A DNA stretch of 15,599 nt from Fibrobacter sp. UBA1765 (GCA_002314675.1 DCGZ01000073.1:1-15599); one strand, 5' to 3'; shown: positions 6,607 through 14,243, counted from the first letter of the stretch. Program-made: numbers and translations. The notes: generated by a model not told the origin, from the sequence alone.

Positions 6607-7923
6607 TTACAGTTCCTGCTGGAGCTTTGCGATTTCGTAAGAAAGAATGCCGTGAGCGACAGCGACGTTCAGGCTTTCAAGTTCGCTAGACATCGGGATC
6701 TTTACAGTTTCATCTGCAAGTTCAATGAGGTAGGAATTTGTACCAGCGCCTTCGTTACCTACAAGGAACGCAATCTTGCGGAGCTTGTTCTTCGGGAGTT
6801 CCTGCAAGGACTGCTTTGCATGCAAGTCGGTAGCCACAATGGTATAGCCCTTGCTGTGCAAGAAGTTGATACGTTCGATGAGGTCCATATCGGATTCGAA
6901 AGGAACGCTCAGGAATGTGCCACTGGAACCACGAACAACCTTCGGGTTGAATGCACTAACAGTACCCTTGCCAAGGATCATGCCATCGGAATTAAAGCCA
7001 AGGCTTGTACGGAAGAGAGTTCCAAGGTTGCCTGGATCCTGAACAGCATCGACAATAGTGATAATGCTGCGAGCGCTGTCATAATCAGGACGGCGGCTTG
7101 CCTGGCGGCAAACAGCAAAGATACCCTGGGAAGTTACCGTGGTAGAAGCCTTCTGCATAAGTTCTTCTGGAACGTCATGCAAACGGATGCCTGCTTCCTT
7201 GATCTGGTCCAAAAGTACGGTATCGGAGAACCCTTCAACACAGTAAACGCCAATCACCTGATCAGCATGATTGGAAACAAGTTCCTGCACAACATGGATT
7301 CCTTCGCCAAGGAAGTTGCCTTCGCGTTCACGACCCTTTTCTGTTGTAAGGGTAAGAACCTTCTTGAACCATGCCGGAGTTGTTTCTTCTGGAGCTACCA
7401 GGGCAGCAACTGCATTTGCTTCGAGGACAGCTTCATCCTTCTGAGAAAAATCTGGTTCCGGCTGGAGTTCAGGACGCTGACGGAATACTGGTTCACGCTT
7501 TTCATCTTCTGCAAATGAACGACGTTCGCCCCTATCACCGAAAGGCTTGCGGCCAAACGGCTTGCGATCGCCAAAGGAGCGGCGTTCACCCCTATTGCCA
7601 AACGGCTTGCGGTCACCAAAGGAACGGCGTTCGCCGCGTTCTTCACGGTCTCCAAAAGAGCGACGTTCGCCTCTATCGCCAAAAGGCTTACGGTCGCCAA
7701 AGGAGCGACGTTCACCCCTATCACCAAAAGGCTTGCGATCACCAAAGGAGCGACGTTCGCCACGCTCGCCAAAGGAACGGCGTTCACCACGTTCACCGCC
7801 ACGGTCTTCACGATCTTCGCGAGGAGCCTGGCTGTACTTTCTGACGTGGATGTTTTCGCTTACGCCAAACTTGCCACTAAATTTAGACCTTACGGTTTTC
7901 TTTTCGGAATTATGTTCATCCAT
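6607..7923 (-). CDS. SpoU/TrmH-family RNA 2'-O-methyltransferase with RG-rich repeat tail
   Basis: This protein probably methylates a ribose 2'-OH of rRNA or tRNA using S-adenosylmethionine. The C-terminal 250 residues carry the SPOUT knot motifs: DPGNLGTLFRT (296-306, with the likely catalytic Arg305), VGNEGAG (388-394) and IPMSSELESLNVAVA (409-423). A substrate-binding domain with FLGEGIHVVQEL precedes them. At 438 residues the protein is far longer than the usual 240-270. The extra N-terminal part holds seven GERRSF and five RKPFG copies (residues 46-137), predicted disordered, basic and RNA-binding-like, then an acidic linker. The exact target (RlmB-like or TrmH-like) cannot be fixed from sequence, so no symbol is given. 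The start is four bases after the dxs stop, with GGAA within the end of dxs, so the two are probably translationally coupled. It is the last gene before the terminator. Confidence 0.92.
   Translation of the reverse strand: MDEHNSEKKTVRSKFSGKFGVSENIHVRKYSQAPREDREDRGGERGERRSFGERGERRSFGDRKPFGDRGERRSFGDRKPFGDRGERRSFGDREERGERRSFGDRKPFGNRGERRSFGDRKPFGRKPFGDRGERRSFAEDEKREPVFRQRPELQPEPDFSQKDEAVLEANAVAALVAPEETTPAWFKKVLTLTTEKGREREGNFLGEGIHVVQELVSNHADQVIGVYCVEGFSDTVLLDQIKEAGIRLHDVPEELMQKASTTVTSQGIFAVCRQASRRPDYDSARSIITIVDAVQDPGNLGTLFRTSLGFNSDGMILGKGTVSAFNPKVVRGSSGTFLSVPFESDMDLIERINFLHSKGYTIVATDLHAKQSLQELPKNKLRKIAFLVGNEGAGTNSYLIELADETVKIPMSSELESLNVAVAHGILSYEIAKLQQEL
7513..7788 (-). repeat. Degenerate in-frame tandem repeats in the methyltransferase gene
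   Basis: Units of about 45 bp encode GERRSFGDRKPFGDR-like modules. GERRSF begins at residues 46, 55, 70, 85, 97, 112 and 132 of the protein. Units differ at synonymous positions and by in-frame insertions or losses, as expected for recombination or slippage under protein-level selection. Confidence 0.9.
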
Positions 7924-7927
7924 GATT

Positions 7928-9790
7928 TTATTCCATCAATTTTTGAGCGACTGATTCGCCGTCAATTTTCAGTTGTTTATACAAGTTAGCGACATTCCCG
8001 TGTTCTACAAAATCGTCCGGCAAGCCGAAACGGTAGAGTTTCCGATCTGTCATGCCGAAATCAAAAAGCATTTCGGCCACCGCCGAGCCGTAACCACCGA
8101 CTCGCGTATTATCTTCAAGGGTCACAATCACAGAGTGCTTTTCAAACAGCTTGCGATACCCTTCCGTATCGAGAGGCTTTATGAACCTTGCGTCCACAAG
8201 CGTCGGGTTTTTTCCGTGTTCGCGAAGAATCTTTGCAGTCTTCTTGAGTTCCTGCAGCATAAACCCAGCGCCAAGCAAAAGGATTTCCTCACCTTCTTCA
8301 AGCACAGCGAATTTGCCGAATGGAATTTCACGGATTTCAGTTTCAAGTTCGCTAGCAAGCGCATTGCCGCGCGGGTAGCGAATCGCAATCGGGCCTTCCA
8401 TGTCAATCGAACGTATCAACATGGAACGCAGTTCATTCTCGTCCGACGGAGCCATAATGGTAAGGCCCGGTACAGAACGGAGGAACGTAAGATCGAACGC
8501 ACCATGGTGCGTCGGGCCGTCGGCCCCGACAAGGCCAGCCCTGTCAAGAGCCAAGATCACATGCAACTTCTGCAACGCCACATCATGAATAATCTGGTCG
8601 TATGCGCGCTGCATAAAGGACGAATAAATTGCAACGACCGGAACAACGCCAGCGCACGCAAGGCCCGCGGCAAATGTCACCGCATGTTCTTCAGCAATGC
8701 CTACATCTACGACACGTTCCGGCAGTTCCTTCGCAACAATGTCAAGTCCGCAGCCGGTAGGCATAGCGGCAGTAATGCCGATAATCCTGGAATCGCTCTT
8801 TGCAAGGTCCAAAACGGTCTTTCCAAAAATGGAAGTAAGCGAAGGGTTCGTGTTACCAGGAGAAAGCGGCAAGCCACTTTCCGGGTCGAACGGGTTGCAG
8901 CCATGGAACTTTGACGGGTTCTTTTCTGCGACCGGTAGACCTCTGCCCTTTTCTGTAATCACATGCACAAGGCACGGCCCCGGGCATTCCTTGACCTGCC
9001 TCAAGAGCGGAATGAGTTCCTGCAAGTTATGGCCATCGATCGGGCCAAAGTAGCGAATGCCAAGATCTTCAAAAAGGCGACCCGGCTTAAAGGCAAACTT
9101 CGCAGCGGTTTCTGTAGCCGCAAACAAGTCGCGGAAACGGGTTCCGAGAACACCGGGGATTCGGTGCATTGCGCGGTCCACATCGTTTCTTAGCTTGTTG
9201 TACTTAGGGTCCGAAATCATCCTGTTCAAGTAGTGAGAGAAGGCACCAACGTTTGGTGCTATGCTCATCTTGTTATCGTTCAGGATAATTGTAATATTCT
9301 GCTTTAAGATGCCAGCGTTGTTAAGCGCTTCAAAAGCCATGCCGCCAGTCAAGGAGCCATCGCCGATAATTGCAACAACGCTATTCTTCTTGTCAAAATG
9401 GTCGCGAGCAACGGCAAAGCCAAGAGCTGCAGAAATCGATGTAGACGCATGGCCTGCGCCAAAGTTGTCGTACTTGCTTTCGGAACGCTTCAAAAAGCCA
9501 GAAAGGCCGCCCTGCTGACGCAAGGTAGAGAACCTATCAAAGCGACCAGTCAAAAGCTTATGCACGTAAGCCTGGTGGCCAACGTCCCAGACCATTACGT
9601 CTTCTGGGGAATTGTAAACCTTGTGAAGCGCAAGCGTAAGTTCAACTACGCCAAGGCTAGAAGCCAAGTGCCCGCCATGCTTAGAAACCTGCCCGATAAT
9701 TGTCGAACGGATTTCGGCAGCGAGGGCATTCAGTTCCTCTAAACTAAGGTTCTTGATGTCACTCGGAGAATGGACGTCTTGAATATGCAT
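7928..9790 (-). CDS. dxs: 1-deoxy-D-xylulose-5-phosphate synthase
   Basis: This is the first enzyme of the MEP isoprenoid pathway. It condenses pyruvate and glyceraldehyde 3-phosphate with thiamine diphosphate. The 620 residues match family length. They show the HLASSLGVVEL block (41-51), DVGHQAYVHKLLTGR (69-83) and the thiamine-diphosphate motif from GDGS (143) through NDNKMSI (171-177). VVDVGIAEEHAVTFAAGLA holds the likely cofactor-activating glutamate, and the C-terminal transketolase part includes DRAGLVGADGPTHHG. The ATG at 9790 directly abuts the ispA stop codon, with no clear Shine-Dalgarno, so translational coupling is likely. Pairing of ispA with dxs is common in bacteria and supplies prenyl precursors, here for menaquinone side chains and undecaprenyl carriers. 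Confidence 0.98.
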   Translation of the reverse strand: MHIQDVHSPSDIKNLSLEELNALAAEIRSTIIGQVSKHGGHLASSLGVVELTLALHKVYNSPEDVMVWDVGHQAYVHKLLTGRFDRFSTLRQQGGLSGFLKRSESKYDNFGAGHASTSISAALGFAVARDHFDKKNSVVAIIGDGSLTGGMAFEALNNAGILKQNITIILNDNKMSIAPNVGAFSHYLNRMISDPKYNKLRNDVDRAMHRIPGVLGTRFRDLFAATETAAKFAFKPGRLFEDLGIRYFGPIDGHNLQELIPLLRQVKECPGPCLVHVITEKGRGLPVAEKNPSKFHGCNPFDPESGLPLSPGNTNPSLTSIFGKTVLDLAKSDSRIIGITAAMPTGCGLDIVAKELPERVVDVGIAEEHAVTFAAGLACAGVVPVVAIYSSFMQRAYDQIIHDVALQKLHVILALDRAGLVGADGPTHHGAFDLTFLRSVPGLTIMAPSDENELRSMLIRSIDMEGPIAIRYPRGNALASELETEIREIPFGKFAVLEEGEEILLLGAGFMLQELKKTAKILREHGKNPTLVDARFIKPLDTEGYRKLFEKHSVIVTLEDNTRVGGYGSAVAEMLFDFGMTDRKLYRFGLPDDFVEHGNVANLYKQLKIDGESVAQKLME

Positions 9791-10684
9791 CTAGTTTACT
9801 CTGGTGATAATGAAAGCGGCAATGGAACGAAGCACCTTGGTGTCTTCAGACAATGCGTCAAGTTCCTTGATAGATTCTTCATAAAGTGCAAGGGCGCGCT
9901 TGCGTGATTCTTCAAGGCCAAGAATAGACGGGTAGGTAGCCTTGCCGCGTTCAATGTCGGAACCGGCATCCTTACCGAGCTGTTCTGTCGTAGACACAAT
10001 GTCAAGAATATCGTCCACGACCTGGAAGGCAAGGCCGATTGCCTTGCCATAACGTTCAATGGCCTTGACCTTGTCTTCTGGAGCGTCCGCAAGGATTGCA
10101 CCAATGCAAAGGGACGCTTCGATAAGGGCCGCAGTCTTGTGGTAGTGAATGTAATCAACTGTATCAAGCGAAACGCTCTTGCCTTCACATTCAATGTCGA
10201 TCATTTCGCCACCGATCATGCCATAGGTGCCAAGCTTGTTTGCAAGGACCTCAAGGGCGCGAGCGCTGCCAGTCTTTGCCATGAGTTCAAAGGCACGAAT
10301 GCAAAGAGCGTCGCCAGCCATAACCGCGGTAGCTTCACCGAACTGCTTGTGGTTTGTCGGCTTGCCACGACGGAAATCATCGTTATCAATGCACGGAAGA
10401 TCATCGTGAATAAGCGAGAAGGTATGGAGCATTTCAAGGGCGCTCATGGCGTACTTAATCTTGTCTCCCTTACCGCCAAACATTTCAAAGGTTGCCTTCA
10501 CAAGGGCCGGGCGCAAACGCTTGCCACCGGCAAACATGGAATAGCGCATAGACTCATGCAAACGGTTCGGAACATCGGCCACTGGCGGCAGGTGTTCTTC
10601 AAAAATCTTTTCAGCTTCCTTAGAAACCTTAGACAGATATTCAATGGCAAATGCCGATTCTTGATCTAGATTTTGCTTGCTCAT
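9791..10684 (-). CDS. ispA: Short-chain prenyl diphosphate synthase (farnesyl diphosphate synthase)
   Basis: This enzyme condenses isopentenyl diphosphate with allylic diphosphates to give, most likely, farnesyl diphosphate. The 297-residue product has FAGGKRLRP (51-59), a first Asp-rich motif DDLPCIDNDD (94-103), GGEMIDIE (158-165) and a second Asp-rich motif DDILD (224-228). The two extra residues inside the first motif and the aromatic Phe89 five residues before it fit bacterial farnesyl-type synthases; a geranylgeranyl product is less likely but possible. I chose the ATG at 10684, preceded by GGAAAG; a GTG at 10693 overlaps the stop of the lipoprotein gene. It lies 5 nt after that gene and abuts dxs, inside one operon. 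Confidence 0.94.
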   Translation of the reverse strand: MSKQNLDQESAFAIEYLSKVSKEAEKIFEEHLPPVADVPNRLHESMRYSMFAGGKRLRPALVKATFEMFGGKGDKIKYAMSALEMLHTFSLIHDDLPCIDNDDFRRGKPTNHKQFGEATAVMAGDALCIRAFELMAKTGSARALEVLANKLGTYGMIGGEMIDIECEGKSVSLDTVDYIHYHKTAALIEASLCIGAILADAPEDKVKAIERYGKAIGLAFQVVDDILDIVSTTEQLGKDAGSDIERGKATYPSILGLEESRKRALALYEESIKELDALSEDTKVLRSIAAFIITRVN

Positions 10685-10689
10685 AAAAA

Positions 10690-11052
10690 TCACTTTCCAA
10701 TTTTCAAATTCACGATTTCACCCTGGGCATCGCAATCCGCAGTCCAGGAACAAACCTCATCAGAAACAAAAGCGTCTGCAGGGCATTCGCCCTTAAATGC
10801 AAATGCATCGACCTTCACGGCGATATCCGCATCATAGCTGACATTTGCATCCGCATACTTCTGCACAGCTTCACTTTGCATAAGCGCATTGGTCACCTTG
10901 ACCATGCAAGTCGATACAGACTTGGAATCCGTATCGACGCCCTCTGCGGCATGCCATGAAATTTGCAAAGGAACAAACTTGAATTCCTTGTTTGTCTTGG
11001 CACAACCAACAAGCAACAGGGCTAAAGCGGCTAAAAGCAATAATTTTTTCAT
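10690..11052 (-). CDS. Small predicted lipoprotein of unknown function
   Basis: This 120-residue protein has a clear lipoprotein signal: two lysines, a leucine-rich core and the lipobox LVGC with Cys17 as the predicted lipidated residue. It is probably anchored to the inner or outer membrane facing the periplasm. The mature part has four more cysteines (49, 90, 101, 107), enough for two disulfides, and no domain I recognise. A good Shine-Dalgarno (AAGGAAGG, six bases before the ATG) lies within the last codons of the diguanylate cyclase gene, whose stop is two bases upstream. ispA follows after five bases. The tight packing suggests co-expression with the cyclase, but a functional link is not shown. 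Confidence 0.85.
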   Translation of the reverse strand: MKKLLLLAALALLLVGCAKTNKEFKFVPLQISWHAAEGVDTDSKSVSTCMVKVTNALMQSEAVQKYADANVSYDADIAVKVDAFAFKGECPADAFVSDEVCSWTADCDAQGEIVNLKIGK

Positions 11053-11054
11053 GG

Positions 11055-12398
11055 TTAACCTTCCTTGCCAGACGGAGCCACGGTCACCTTGTTTCGACCA
11101 GTTTCCTTAGATGTATACAAGGCCTGGTCGGCTCGTTCGAACATGTTCTTAGGATCTTCACCAGGAATCATTTCGGCAACACCAAAGGAGCAGGTCACCT
11201 GGCGCTGCTTTATAAGCACTGAACCTTCAATGGCGGAACGGAGCTTTTCGGCAAGGATCTGGGCATTGCGCAAAGGCGTATCGCCGCAAAGGACAACGAA
11301 TTCTTCGCCACCCCAGCGAACAAGCGAGTCTGTATTACGGATCTGGCTACGAACAAGCTTCGAAAGATTCAAAAGGACTTCATCGCCAGTATTGTGTCCG
11401 TAGGTATCGTTCACGTCCTTAAAGTGGTCGATATCCATGATTACGAACGAGACTGGAATGCCATGCTTGCTTAAGCGTTCCTGTTCGCGGGTAAGAACCT
11501 CGACAAAGCCGTTACGGTTGCGGCACCCGGTAAGCGGGTCGGTCTTGCTTTCGCGTTCATAGTTGTTCTTTACAACTTCAAGGGCTTCAAGGTTACGTTC
11601 CAGTTCCTTCTGGCGTTCGCGGTTCACTCGCTGAGCCTTGCGGTAATCCATAAAGCGAATAAAGAGAATTACAAGGAACGTAATAAACCATGTGGCTATA
11701 AGCGTCGTAGTCAAACGAAGCTCCGAGAAAAGCTTTCCCTTAAAGCCGAGCCCGACAATTTCAAGCGAGCCCTTGCCCACAGCGGAATTAGTACCGGTCT
11801 GGACTTCAATGAGGGGAACATTCGAAAAATCTACACGAGCCTTATGAACGTCGATAGCATTCTGGGCAACCCACCAGCTCGGCAGGCGGAATTCTTCCTT
11901 TACGAACTTTGCCGGGTAAGACTCCTTGTGCGGGAAGAACTCAATTTCATTGAACTTGAGCGAGTTGTAATCGCCCTCGCGATAAATATCACGGTCATAA
12001 TTACGCAAGTAGATACGGACAGAACTCTTGTTGGGCTGCTTGATCCAAACAAAGACGGTATCGTAATTCGAAAGCTTCTTGCCGCGGATTCGTCCGTCGC
12101 CAAGGAAAATCTGGAGACCTGCATAAGGGTATGCAACACCATCTCCAAGCTCGTAGTCCACGATAACGGAAGAATCCGTTACAACCATATTCGCTTTCGA
12201 GGTTCCACCATCCTGTTCATCTGAAATGACGGTAACAACGTCCTGCCCCATCGCAGAATACTTCGCAAGATCGATATAATAGAAAGTGTTCAGCCAATAC
12301 TTATGAACAAATAGTGCAGCCGCAGTAAACACGAGCAGAAACAATATCAGCACGTTCATGCGGAACAGGGCTAAAGTCGTGTGCAAAATCTTATTCAT
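11055..12398 (-). CDS. Diguanylate cyclase with periplasmic beta-rich sensor domain
   Basis: This is probably an inner-membrane enzyme making cyclic di-GMP. The 447 residues comprise a TM helix (about 15-33), a periplasmic region (about 35-226), a second TM helix (about 229-249), a charged coiled-coil-like linker (252-283), and a GGDEF domain starting at TDPLTGCRNRNGF. The active motif is GGEEF (363-367), with the inhibitory I-site RNTD (354-357) five residues before it; both are intact. The periplasmic part alternates beta-like stretches (YDTVFVWIK, SSVRIYLRNYD, GSLEIVGLGF) in a way that resembles carbohydrate-binding or CIA30-like jelly rolls; this is a visual judgement. It is the first gene of a packed operon with the lipoprotein, ispA, dxs and methyltransferase genes. 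The ATG at 12398 has only a weak GAG before it. Confidence 0.93.
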   Translation of the reverse strand: MNKILHTTLALFRMNVLILFLLVFTAAALFVHKYWLNTFYYIDLAKYSAMGQDVVTVISDEQDGGTSKANMVVTDSSVIVDYELGDGVAYPYAGLQIFLGDGRIRGKKLSNYDTVFVWIKQPNKSSVRIYLRNYDRDIYREGDYNSLKFNEIEFFPHKESYPAKFVKEEFRLPSWWVAQNAIDVHKARVDFSNVPLIEVQTGTNSAVGKGSLEIVGLGFKGKLFSELRLTTTLIATWFITFLVILFIRFMDYRKAQRVNRERQKELERNLEALEVVKNNYERESKTDPLTGCRNRNGFVEVLTREQERLSKHGIPVSFVIMDIDHFKDVNDTYGHNTGDEVLLNLSKLVRSQIRNTDSLVRWGGEEFVVLCGDTPLRNAQILAEKLRSAIEGSVLIKQRQVTCSFGVAEMIPGEDPKNMFERADQALYTSKETGRNKVTVAPSGKEG

Positions 12399-12399
12399 G

Positions 12400-12455
12400 G
12401 TAACTCACAATATACTCTTTATGTATTCTATAAAAATAATATAATCTAGAGTTAC
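12400..12455 (-). promoter_or_regulatory. Inverted repeat and possible promoter ahead of the cyclase operon
   Basis: GTAACTC (12400-12406) and GAGTTAC (12449-12455) are perfect 7-bp complements 42 nt apart. On the mRNA the downstream arm overlaps the only purine-rich ribosome-site candidate, so pairing could hide it. A candidate -10 (TATATT, 12438-12443) with a weak TTCAAC -35 at 16 bp lies in the same AT-rich stretch; if that is the promoter, the upstream arm would not be transcribed. Confidence 0.3.
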
Positions 12456-12493
12456 ACAAGTTGAAAAAAAATTGAATAGTCCATCAATAGCCC

Positions 12494-12521
12494 CTACTGT
12501 TAAAAAACAGAAAGGCAGTAG
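12494..12521. other. Imperfect hairpin downstream of the esterase gene
   Basis: CTACTG (12494-12499) and CAGTAG (12516-12521) are complementary, with a competing CTGTT/AACAG pairing inside. There is no T-tract right after the stem on the minus strand, so it is at best a weak terminator for the esterase transcript. Confidence 0.3.
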
Positions 12522-12560
12522 CAAACACAAAGTTAGCAAAAATTTACAAAAGAAGGTGGA

Positions 12561-13598
12561 TTACCTGCTAAGCCAGCCACCCAGACGTGCGACAATCGGC
12601 AAAAGTTCCTGGGCAAGTTCCGCCTGGGAATGCTTACTTGGATGCCCATGCAAGGCTCCATTTTCAGTTACCACGGATTTCAAGGAAACGTCGTTGTTCC
12701 CTGCGGCAAGTTCTTCGTTATACACGCGTTCCACGGCAGGAATCAGCAAGCTTTCTGGCCAAACCCTGGTAGAAAGGAGCAAAAATTTTACACCCTTGTG
12801 TTCCAAGCGCAACTTGGCAAGAAGCCTATGGTATTCCTTAACAAACTCGTCCTCTGTAGGGCGAGGCGCATCACCTTGAAAGTCGTTAATGCCGATAAAG
12901 ACGACCACGACCTTCGGGTGCCAACTTGTATCGTAGGCAGGTCCACCCTTGCCTTCGTGGGCCATGCCGGGAACGGTATGTTCAATAAGCTTCGGTATAG
13001 TCCAATCCGGTACGATACCTGCATAGTTGCGAACAAGTCCACGGCCACTAAAGGCAAAAATCCTGTAATCAGCCTTCAACTTGCGTGAAAGCAAAAACGA
13101 ATACGCCTTCGTGGTATTAGTCTGTTCAAACGGGGTTCCGTCTTCAGGGCCATTCGCCTCTACGCCGTAGCCAACCGTGTAGGAATCCCCAATAAAGGCA
13201 ACCTTGCGGTCTAAGCGAACGGACTGTTCAAGCAGCTCGCCGCCCTCGACCTTTACAGAATAAACCTTGAAGTCACCCGGCAAGGATTCACTGCGATGGA
13301 ACACTTCAACCAGGTGCTTGCCCTGCAATTTCGCAATAGGGTAAACCTTGCGTTCCGAAGTCCTGACAAAGCCCTGGTCCACGCCATCTACAAAGATTTC
13401 AAAGAAGGCCTCGCCTTCCAGTTCGGCGCTAACGGAACCACCGGTAACAGAAACAGAAAAGCCCGCGGCAGGTGCACTGGAGCGAGCATAATCCGAAGTC
13501 CGTTCCCAGACTCCCGTAAAAACAACTTTTGAAAAATCAGCGGCAAAAGCGCACGAGGCTGCCATAATCAATAAAGCAATAGTCCTTAATTTCAACAA
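12561..13598 (-). CDS. Secreted CE2-like acetyl (xylan) esterase, SGNH/GDSL hydrolase
   Basis: This enzyme probably removes acetyl groups from plant-wall polysaccharides such as xylan outside the cytoplasm. The 345 residues start with a Sec signal peptide (MLKLRT, hydrophobic core, CAFA then ADFS). A beta-sandwich of about 100 residues follows (WERTSDYARSSAPAAGFSV, IFVDG, HLVEVFHRSES), as in CE2 esterases, then an SGNH domain: FIGDSYTVGYG with Ser139, Gly185/Gly187, and GIND (236-239). HGHPS holds the likely catalytic His319. The Asp usually three residues before that His is Leu here, which fits CE2 members that use a Ser-His dyad. The start is a TTG at 13598, needed for a complete signal peptide; the first ATG is at codon 12. 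It lies nine bases after a secreted-protein gene, probably in one operon. Confidence 0.85.
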   Translation of the reverse strand: MLKLRTIALLIMAASCAFAADFSKVVFTGVWERTSDYARSSAPAAGFSVSVTGGSVSAELEGEAFFEIFVDGVDQGFVRTSERKVYPIAKLQGKHLVEVFHRSESLPGDFKVYSVKVEGGELLEQSVRLDRKVAFIGDSYTVGYGVEANGPEDGTPFEQTNTTKAYSFLLSRKLKADYRIFAFSGRGLVRNYAGIVPDWTIPKLIEHTVPGMAHEGKGGPAYDTSWHPKVVVVFIGINDFQGDAPRPTEDEFVKEYHRLLAKLRLEHKGVKFLLLSTRVWPESLLIPAVERVYNEELAAGNNDVSLKSVVTENGALHGHPSKHSQAELAQELLPIVARLGGWLSR

Positions 13599-13607
13599 AA
13601 GCTAAAC

Positions 13608-14192
13608 CTAGAATGCGGCCTTGCGCTCGTTCGAACCAACACGATTCTTTGCTTCAGAAAGCTTCTCGTTTGCAAGCGGACGGTTGGTCACGGAACCAAC
13701 AGAATAATAGCGTCCATCCTTTGAAACGATTGCAGTAGAAATATTCAAGGTACGCACGGCAAACCATTCCTGGTAGACGTTTGTCCCGCTATGCAGGCTG
13801 CGTTCATTAATGGTCGGCTTCTGGCCAGCTTCGCCATACTTCATGCTGAACTGGTCGCCCATGTAGTCGGCGGCTTCAAAGACCTTGAACAAGCGAGCTT
13901 CCTCAATTCGCCCGGTGCGAATTTCAAAGGAATAGAACTTGTCGTTACGGTTAAAGAGGAAATCGACCTGAACAGGAAGATCGCCCATCATGAACACCGG
14001 GATTACCACTCGGTCGCCATTTTCGGCAACACCATACGGTTCATAGCCGAGCTTCATGATTTCTTCGATGACCTGTTCGCGCCCCATTCCAAACGGGATG
14101 CCGGCAAACTCATTTTGGGTATTCTTTGGAACCGCGGCAAATACAACCGAAGCCAAGAGAAGGAATGCGAATATAAAAGACTTTCTAGACAT
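13608..14192 (-). CDS. Secreted protein of unknown function
   Basis: This 194-residue protein has a clear Sec signal peptide (MSRKSF, hydrophobic core, VVFA then AVPK), so it is probably periplasmic or exported. The mature part contains FAGIPFGMGREQVIEEIMKLGY, a pattern seen in several small envelope proteins where FG-x-x-x-x-x-V opens a helix, then beta-like stretches (VQVDFLFNRNDKFYSFEI, EWFAVRTLNISTAIV). I do not recognise the family. The ATG at 14192 is preceded by AGAGG at proper spacing; a GTG two codons upstream overlaps that site and is rejected. It is the first gene after a TTGACA promoter and is followed nine bases later by the CE2-like esterase, so a role alongside that enzyme in the envelope is possible but not shown. 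Confidence 0.8.
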   Translation of the reverse strand: MSRKSFIFAFLLLASVVFAAVPKNTQNEFAGIPFGMGREQVIEEIMKLGYEPYGVAENGDRVVIPVFMMGDLPVQVDFLFNRNDKFYSFEIRTGRIEEARLFKVFEAADYMGDQFSMKYGEAGQKPTINERSLHSGTNVYQEWFAVRTLNISTAIVSKDGRYYSVGSVTNRPLANEKLSEAKNRVGSNERKAAF

Positions 14193-14213
14193 GTGCACCT
14201 CTAGTTATGCCTT

Positions 14214-14243
14214 AATCTAGTAAAATCCTTTAAACAATGTCAA
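14214..14243 (-). promoter_or_regulatory. Promoter of the secreted protein/esterase operon
   Basis: On the minus strand a perfect TTGACA (14238-14243) is followed after 18 bp by TAGATT (14214-14219, 4 of 6 matches). The predicted start near 14207 leaves a short leader carrying the AGAGG ribosome site of the gene at 14192. The -35 has A-rich sequence just upstream. Confidence 0.55.

Noticed and set aside
5772..6689. 305-codon plus-strand frame across pyrF
   Set aside because: It is antisense to pyrF and crosses the terminator region; composition is that of a shadow frame with no family resemblance.
7513..7788. CRISPR-like or satellite array
   Set aside because: Units are coding, in frame, degenerate and contiguous, without unique spacers; they encode the protein repeat tail.
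7371..7954. Arg/Ser/Pro-rich plus-strand frames over the repeat region
   Set aside because: They mirror the in-frame repeats of the methyltransferase on the other strand; low complexity is inherited from it.
7973..8914. 313-codon plus-strand frame opposite dxs
   Set aside because: Antisense to conserved dxs motifs, with no start signal and no recognisable protein features.
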